From Diphasiastrum complanatum (Eukaryota; Streptophyta; Lycopodiopsida; Lycopodiales; Lycopodiaceae), in assembly GCA_029204225.1 (NCBI GenBank), contig CM055106.1, positions 45,989,180 through 46,053,179 of the forward strand: 64,000 nucleotides of DNA. Reading direction: 5' to 3'. Under the pieces are notes generated by a model. That model searched no databases, had not been told where the DNA came from, and saw only the letters and a program-made list of their open reading frames with translations. Shown in pieces: positions 56,168 to 64,000 of the stretch (the stretch's first letter is position 1; the number at the start of each line of letters is the position of its first letter). Both the position numbers and the translations under genes were made by a program.

Positions 56168-59100
56168 CAACAAAAAGTAACACATGCAAAATTTACAATG
56201 GCAATGCATGTGAGTTGTCCCAAGATATCTACTCAAAATGTGTTACAAAAGAAAGATCATAGCTCCACCTAGATTTGAAATGAGTACTAGACTAGGAAGT
56301 CTTACTATGGTCACAAAATGTGCAAGTTACCAATTGAACAACCAAAGTAGCATTAAAATTGACAAGGCTGGTGGAATCCATCATGCAACTAGCAATCAAA
56401 CAAATTTGGAAGATGCTATCTAGTGCTCTTAAACAATCCATTAAGTAATATTTAACTATGGTGCTTCAATTGGTGCCTTTGATAGATGAATAACCTAAGA
56501 GGAAATCCACTCATCACATGATTTCAGGAGAACAACAAGTATGGTGCATTCTGCATACCAAGTGCACTTGTGTTATGCACTCAACCTCTCTCTAATGCAC
56601 CCATGATTCTTTTGATGGTGGGCATTTTGGATTTAAAAAATCCTTCAGCTATCTTGGAACTCATTTTTTTTTTGCCCAGAATACACCAATTCATCCTATC
56701 ATGTATCTTTTTTTTTTTCTTCTTTTTTTCCAAAACTAAGTACTGTAGAGGCAAAACATGAGGACTTTTATGAACATGCCCTATATCTCAAAGATAGTGG
56801 ATGGACATCTCTATTGACTATATTATGGGCATTCTATGGACACAATGTGGTCATGATGTTTGCTTGGTTGCGGTAGACTAGTTCTTGAAGCAAATGCATT
56901 TCATTCCTATTCATGGTGCTATAACTTCTGCCTCAATGAGCTTGCATCTTCTTGTCAGAAGATTTTACCTCCATGGGTTATCATAGTCATATTATAGTGG
57001 GCTAATGGGAATTGCCTATCATATTGAGGCTCATGGTCAAGTTGAGGTTTTGACTCACATACTTAAAGTTTATTTACATCCATTTGTTTCTCCCTTTGGG
57101 CATTATTGGGACTAGCATTCGTGTTTAGCATAAATAACTAGAAAATAGTAGTTATCACAATGACCATTTCATCGATGAAAAATTGCACAACTCATATTCT
57201 CATTATTCACAAACCTCTCAAGTAGAGGAACACTTGTACAATATTAATAGGATACCTTGATAGGACTCCTTACTATATGTATCTTCTTTATGATTCAAAC
57301 TTGGGACTTTGATGACACCAACAACTGTTAAATCTAACTAGACAATGATTTCACACATCTTTGAGCTTTGATGTTCTTTACTAAGCCTCATTTTTCACAA
57401 TGGGCTTCAAAGATTTTTCCTTTCAAATGAAAGGTGTTAAGAGAATGAGGCATTCCTATGCCATACGTCCAAAACATTTCAAACTTAACCAAAGGGACAC
57501 TACAAGACTAGATGTGGAGTGCAAAAGTTATGTTGCTTATGCAAAGTACATCATTACAAATATAATAATAATTTATGTTTTTTAGGTGAAAATTTACATT
57601 TCCATTGCCATTTGTGATCTAAAAATAAAGATCTCAACCTTCATATGATTCTAGTGAAATACACATTTCAAGGCCAAGGGTTCTTGAAAGTCAATGCATA
57701 GTCAAGGCAATAGTTGTGAATAAGTAGTATGCATCTTATTAACACTATTTTCTCAATCACACACATCATTTAAAAATTTGAGCCATTTTGTCAAACAAGA
57801 AAATGAAAGGAGCTTACAAAATGGATGGCAAGTTGCAAGTTGCATTTTCTTGCACATACAGATCCAACTTTATGACTTTTGAGGCCTTTGCCATTGCACT
57901 CTTTGTATGGGAAAGGTGATTTTTCACAGTGGTGAGTGTCATTTGAGAAATTAGGTTTAGCCCATTAGGGGGAGACATACGATCTCAAAAGTCACCCAAA
58001 CCACCATAAACTTATCTAGAAAAACCATTCCCTTACATGAAGGATGAGCAAAATGTTTACTTATTATTGTCCATCGCAACTACAAATTGTGCTATGTAAA
58101 AAAGTTAAGCATCTTTTGTACGATAAGTTGAGCTAAAACTTCATCGACAATCAAAGTTCTTTTAAGGGTGTGTAGATTTTTTCTTTTATCATGGACTTTT
58201 ATCACTTTTTTGGTAGGTAGAATATAAGGAGGGCGCTTTTTCCATCATGAAGTAGATTTTTATTGTGGTCCAAAAAGTTCAAGAGAAATCCTTTTTTATT
58301 TAGCTTTTATTCCTTTTGGAGAGACCATTCGTTTTTTTTGTTCCCTTTTCTTTTGTATGTCCTCATTTTTGCATCAGATTGGAGAGGATTAGAATCTCCT
58401 AACATACTCATTACTCATTGGAGGACAAGAACCCATTTATTGAAACTCTAGTATCTACCTATCTTGATTTTATAAATGATTATTTAGATTCTTGACCATT
58501 TGACACACGCGAGGGAGAAAGAAAAAATGATATAAGCCTTAAAATCTATTTTTTAAGTCCATTAGCATCACGAAAGAGAGCAATTATGAAAGAATGTGCA
58601 AGGAGCTTCAATCTTAATAAGGTCACACCAACTTTACTAAAAGATAGTTACATGGCTCAACTTAGTTGTGCTAGAGAGAGTCTAGGTAGACATTTATTTC
58701 AAAAGTGTGTGGTGAAATCATTATGCATCGCCCTTAATGATCCAATATTGACATTTGAGATTAAGGAGCGATTGTCAAGAGATTTTGACATGACATCTTT
58801 TGTAAAGTTGATGCTTGTCATATAGCTTTTTGTTAAGGTTTGTTTGTCATTCAATGTTGACATTTAAGATTAAGGTTTGCTTGTCATGCAATTTTGACAT
58901 GATGTCTTTACTAAAATTGATGGTTCTCATATGACGTTTCGTTCTATGTACTCAAAACTCCTTATCTCCAAAATAAATTCAATGAAGTATGAAAACAACA
59001 TGTATATTCTTTATTATTTCATGTGAAGTATGAATTTTGACTTAATTTTACAACATAATGTGGACTAACACAAGGTGGGACTTACCTCTAAGTTGCATCA

Positions 59101-59550
59101 TAGGTGGCAACTACATATGCGATCATGGGAAAAAAGTCCTCATATGCCATCATGGGGCAAGTCCTCTTAATGGTGGAGGTCCCATGATAGTTTCATTAGA
59201 CTTGGTAGACTGTGAACCCTTGAACCCCATGTCCAATCAAACTCATTTACTACATTATTCAATTCAAATTGAGGCCACTTGCACTTACCTTCATCCAGTG
59301 GCTTTGTGCAAAAGTTGTGCTCCTAATAATGTGGGGTGTAGGTGTGGATGCTACTTCCTTGGTTTGAAATTTATCTCTCCCATGTATCTTTAACCAACCT
59401 TGGAATTCTAATAATCAATTGATGTGCACTTTTTTTAACTGTCTCAAGAAGTTCTTTTTGACAAATTTATGCTCGTTAATTGTTGATGCTCACAATATGT
59501 GAGAAATATTTTTAACTCATGGTGAAAGAGCTAACCTTGGTTAGTAAAAC
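56168..59550. other. AT-rich intergenic stretch, nothing recognised
   Basis: Short reading frames only, none resembling a known protein. Poly-T runs near 56700. Probably old repeat sequence. Confidence 0.5.
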
Positions 59551-59559
59551 TTTTAAAGT

Positions 59560-60660
59560 TTTGTGCACTACATTGTTGGACATCTAGAAACCACACCCAA
59601 TTCGCCGATATGCATCATGATCTGGAGGACTCTCTTGAAGTGAAAGCTAAAAAAACTGGATTTTTAGCAAGGTGAATGCAACTTTAGTTATCACAAGATA
59701 CAATGGTTGCATCCACTTGTGGTTGACCTAAGTTATCAAGCAATCTACATCACTAAACTGCTTTCTATGTTTCACTACTAAGAGCATGATACTTAGTATG
59801 TTGTAGGCTACTTTTTGGTACTCCATGGAATTGTAATTGGCAAATTTTCTAAAAGTAGGCTTCTTTATGCTACTTCATGAAATTCTAGTTGCCAATACTA
59901 GTGGTAGATCATCTGTTATCAATAATACGTGTCCAATCTACATTAGCATAACTTACAACATTGGCACTTCATGTTGATCATACTTCAACCCATAATTTAG
60001 TGTTCCATGAATGTACCTAAGTATTCACTTGGCATATTTTTAGTATGATTGTCTAGGATCTTGAATAAATTGACGAATAACACCACAACACAAGCAATAT
60101 CAGTACTTGTGTGTGTCAAATGTATCAAACTACCCAGAATTGTCTATAGAAATAGGAATCCACGACATCATGCAGTCCTGGATATTGAAGGCAAATCTCA
60201 TGCATATTTGCTTTGAGGAAGAAGAATTATTTTTTTCCTTCTACATTTCAATCCTCTTCATACAAGAATGCAACAATTCTAAGTTTCTCATGTCAAAAGC
60301 ATTGGAAAAATCTAAATTAATCTAATCTATCAAAATTTGATTGCTTCTAGTAATGATGAATTTAACAATATATTGAATAATGAACACATTATTAAAATCA
60401 TGTTGTAGAATGTAAAGGTTAGGATGTAAGCACACTCATTATAATTCTCCTCTGTTTGTAGTGTTCATTGCTGCAAGAGTACCATGATTGTGGTACTCAC
60501 TTCAATCCATAAATAGCCTTGTTGAGCTTGCAAACAAGATCTCCTCTCCCTGTCTCAACAAATCCTTGAGGTTGTAACATGTACACCTCTTCATCTAGCA
60601 CTCCATCAAGAAAAGCAGACTCTTTACATTCATTTGTTGGAGCTTTCAATCATAGAAAGC
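59560..60660 (-). mobile_element. Decayed Ty1/copia reverse transcriptase and RNase H
   Basis: Translating the minus strand gives [43 protein letters not shown] and PQSWYS near 60410-60640 (copia RT). HLTHTSTDIACVV ... NMPSEYLGTFMEH follows near 59990-60120. An RNase H-like stretch lies further on. Stops and frameshifts are frequent, so this is an old relic. No LTRs were found. None of this is visible as a long open frame. Confidence 0.75.
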
Positions 60661-62300
60661 ACAAATAGCAATGAAAAAATGTATAACATACAATAACCAT
60701 CTTAGCTATAGGTGCAAAGGTTTTCCACAAAATCAAATATCTTTCTGTGTTATCCCTTTGTGTGAGTTACCATCTTATGTGACTTGGGAAGTATTGTTGA
60801 CGTTAGGCAAGGATGTGGATGTGAACATTAATATCGACATATATCTAAACATATAGAAATATCAACAATGCAAACTAACTATATCCCAATAACACTAATA
60901 TCATTATATTAAACAATATATTGCATGCTTGAACAGCATGTATCCATTTGTCTTTTACATTTTGCTTGCACTCTTACCAGAACCATATTGTTCACAAGCA
61001 ATGCAACTACAAAGTTGGAATCTACAAATGAAATGACATGACAAAAAATTATGCACTCGCAAGGATAACATCAAAATAATCATTTATAGGAGTAGTAATG
61101 ATGAGTGTTCAAACATTGTCCATGTCCATAACATGATAATTGGTATTGCTATCCCATGTTGTCAGAGAAGGGCTTTATTACAAGGCATATAGAAAGTAGC
61201 TGAATCAAGATATGTATCTAATTCAAGGATATTAATGCTCAATCATAATTGTAACTAGGTATGTACTAATCATTGTGGATAAACATATCAACAATTTTTT
61301 ATGGTATTAACATTTCTTGAAAATCCTAGCATGCATTCAATTGAAAAAAGAATATAAAATTTTATATGACTTGAGAAAGAAGATCGAATGATAATGATTC
61401 GAGCCACTAGTCCCAAGTAGAAACAACTTATGCAATATCCATTATACCATTATAGAACAAGGAGCTAAATACAATTTCACATGATCCAATGACCCATGAT
61501 TTGATTATAACACGTATAGAGGATGTATATGAGTCTCTTCGATCTTGATTACAAGGATCAAAAATGTCGTACTATACCAACAAGGTTAATATAGATTTTG
61601 TAGTAAATAATGCTGAACCCCAAGAGGATAGCGTGTGAAAGTTAAATATTTGGTACAATTATGACTTATTTGGAGTGAAGTGGATTCGAGATTTATCCTT
61701 GTTGTCAACAGACATTAGAAAGTAACCAGTATTACTTGTGTTGGGAGTGTGAAGTGTTAATAATTCCAGAACAACAGTCTTGCCTTTATCAAATCAAATG
61801 AAGTGCATTCTACAGGTGAGATGTTATCAAAGTACTATGATGATACTACACTCTAGCTGATTAAGTTGTCAGCAAAGATTTGAGAGATGTTCGATGTATT
61901 CGAGTTCGTACAAAAAAATGGTTAATCATAGTCGTGAACTGTTCAATTCAAAACAGAAGTCCTCAACAACTTAAGTCCAAGTTTATGGTTAAAAAGCACA
62001 AATAGTTTTAGAGTAGGTTAAAAACTTATATCTGATACAAACAAGAACACATATCAATAACTCAATTCCTCATACAGGGACTATCATCTCAGATGTATAC
62101 ATACAATTCTATCAATGATTGTGCTAGACTGTACCAAATATAGACGTTGTTCGAGTGCCGAATACAAAGTGTTCGCGACAGATGAATAAGATAGTTTTAA
62201 GACAGTTTTTTAGTACATATTTAATGACAGACAGCAAACAACTATTCGAGAGAACTATTTGTTGATCAGGTTCATCTTCTTGTTCGTCTCCATTAGCTAC
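60661..62300. other. AT-rich intergenic stretch, nothing recognised
   Basis: No long frames or clear repeats. May contain further parts of the copia relic too decayed to read. Confidence 0.45.
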
Positions 62301-62559
62301 CCCAGCGTTGCCTTCTGTAGTTGCTCAAGCCTTGCCTAAAGTGTCAGACTGAGTTTCGTCTTCGTCTAAGTCGCTTGAACTCTTCTACTTCTGGGAGGTT
62401 GAAGCATAAGCTGGCTTCGTTGATTCTGCAAGAGCATCTCCATCTGTGTCCATAGCAGTGGTACTATCTGCGTCCTTCTGTGAAGCTGCACCATCAACTT
62501 CCATAGCAGTCGAAAAAATTCTAAACATTTGTTAAGAAAATAAAAAAAAATTGGTGAGT

Positions 62560-62780
62560 CTAGAAAGATTCTCGAAAGATTTTCGAAAAGATTCCAAAAA
62601 TCTCTCAAAAGATCATGTCATGAACCTAGAAAGATTTTTGAAAATTTCTAGAAGAGATGAGAGAAAATTTCTCGAAAAGTTCTTGAAATATTCTCAAGAA
62701 TAAAAACATACTAGAAAAATTGGAGAAAGATTCTAGAAAAAATTGCGAAAGAATGATCAAAAAATTCAAGAAAAAGAATA
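62560..62780. promoter_or_regulatory. Cluster of TTCnnGAA motifs
   Basis: Six TTCnnGAA sites lie between about 62569 and 62772, three of the stretches repeating at about 11 bp (TTCTCGAAAAG, TTCTTGAAATA, TTCTCAAGAAT at 62669-62701). TTCnnGAA is the core of heat shock elements. They lie 3' of the gypsy integrase remnant on its own strand. Function is inferred from motif form only. Confidence 0.4.
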
Positions 62781-62799
62781 CTAGAAATTGGTAGAAAAT

Positions 62800-64000
62800 T
62801 CACAAAAATTTCTAAAGAGATACAAGAAAGAAAAAAAAATGGTCAAAGATAATATTTCTTGAGTCTGGGCCCATTAATTCATGTCGGTAATAGTTCGCCT
62901 TCAAGTGATTGGAGTTGAACAGAACCATTCTCGAACACCTCAATAGCTTTATAAGGTCTGAGCCATCTCATATGAAGTTTTCCAGGGAACTTTTGATGTT
63001 GACTATCATAGATCAGTGCAAAGTCATCAGCTTTATGATCACTTTTTCTGATACGACTATCATACTTTTTTTTCATTGTTCCTGGATTTGTTCCGTTAGT
63101 TTTTGTGAAGTTGAACGAGCTTCAGATAGTTCTTCAATAGTCGTCAACCTTTCATTAATACATTCTGCATCGGTTCGTTGAGCTTGTATACGGAAAGTTG
63201 TCACCTCAAATTCAATAGGTAAGATAGAATGCATACCATAAGTAAGAAAATATGGTGTTTGCATCGTCGTGATCTTCTCTGTATTTCGATAAGCCCAGAG
63301 AACTGAAGGTAATTTCTGATCCCAATTAGTCGCATGTGCAATAGTAATCTTGTTCAGGATCTTGCAAAGTATTCCATTTACTCTCTCAGTCAACCCGCTT
63401 GCTTTTGGATTATAAGAGGTTGTCTATCTGTGTTTAATTAGAAAATACGTTGTCAGCAGCCGTATTGTGTCATTTAAAAAATGTGTACCACGATCACTAA
63501 CTAAAGAGGACAATATCTTGTGATTATAGATTTGAATAAGAACGCTATGACAGTTTTCGCATCGTTTCGTTTCATCGCTTCAACTTCTACGTTCTTCGTG
63601 GCATAATTTCTACGGCCAATTCATTGCTTTTGTTGGCTTTCCAAATCTCTGGCAAGGATCACACGATCGTATATAATTTGATACTGAATGTAAGGCTTGT
63701 ACAACATTTTTAATATCTTCGGTTTCGAGACATCTTCTTAGTTGATGATCAACACCAAGCTTGTATAGGACATTGTTAATAATAGATTCAGTATTAATAA
63801 TTTCTTTCGCTTTTGCTAAGATGTCTTTTGCAAATAATTTTGTAGCATTATGGTCATAGTTAGGGTCATCTTTAAGATCTTCTTTAGTTGTAGATTTGTT
63901 CGTTGACTTGCTCGAAGATTTCTTCTTCGAAGAGTTTCTACGCTTCGTCGAAGATTTCGTTTCGGGTTTTGAAGATCCTTTGCTTCTTGTGGTGACTTTG
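62800..64000 (-). mobile_element. Ty3/gypsy integrase region, continues beyond window
   Basis: Minus strand. 63999-63610 is open from the window edge: a Ser/Lys-rich linker, then KLGVDHQLRRCLETEDIKNVV and CDPCQRFGKPTKA (integrase zinc region, apparently lacking part of its His pair). Then come VSDRGTHF-type sequence with stops, LTERVNGILCKILNKI ... WDQKLPSVLWAYRNT (63073-63393, integrase core end), and KADDFALIYDSQHQKFPGKLHMRWLRPYKAIEVFENGSVQL (62879-63076). It is of the long-linker gypsy type and is degenerate. Confidence 0.85.
63610..63999 (-). pseudogene. Partial gypsy pol frame with Ser/Lys-rich linker
   Basis: This frame has no start in the window and runs off its end, open for 130 codons. 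It begins with a repetitive basic stretch (SSTKRRNSSKKKSSSKSTNK), then an acidic patch and the integrase zinc-binding region. It stops at a TAG at 63610-63612 where the integrase core should begin. Confidence 0.75.

Overview
This window is nuclear DNA of a land plant. The two host genes have plant-specific best matches: augmin subunit 5 and the receptor-like pseudokinase TMKL1. They sit in AT-rich DNA full of Ty1/copia, Ty3/gypsy and LINE remnants and long (GA)n/(CT)n tracts. The very large, transposon-filled introns and the divergence of both proteins from flowering-plant versions suggest a fern, lycophyte or other large-genome, probably seed-free plant. That placement is an inference with modest confidence. 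Gene identities come from recalled family sequence, not from a search.

Positions 2974-35705 (+ strand) hold nine exons of one augmin subunit 5 gene (AUG5). They give 625 codons plus a stop, with GT-AG introns and consistent phases throughout. About 170 N-terminal residues are missing and must be encoded upstream. Eight introns of 348 to 11,075 bp lie between the exons. Intron 2 carries a head-to-tail pair of broken LINEs (antisense). Intron 3 carries a decayed gypsy element (antisense) that was itself split by a 653-bp terminal-inverted-repeat transposon. Intron 6 carries a nearly complete gypsy element (sense) with 479-bp LTRs and a perfect 5-bp target duplication.

Positions 35706-44821 are intergenic: tandem repeats, a 152-bp (CT)n tract with a pyrimidine-rich flank, and the 5' half of a copia element. 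Positions 44822-48228 (- strand) hold a complete two-exon TMKL1-like gene coding for 694 residues, convergent with AUG5. Positions 48229-64000 contain no host gene I can recognise. They hold its upstream region, a GC-rich patch, hairpins, at least three copia remnants (one with an internally deleted reading frame), and the edge of another gypsy element that runs off the window end.

The most interesting patterns are these: every visible LINE boundary coincides with a (GA)n/(CT)n tract; a microsatellite begins inside a 5' splice site of AUG5; a TIR transposon is nested in an older retroelement; and a cluster of TTCnnGAA motifs lies beside the terminal gypsy remnant. No rRNA, tRNA or CRISPR features were recognised.
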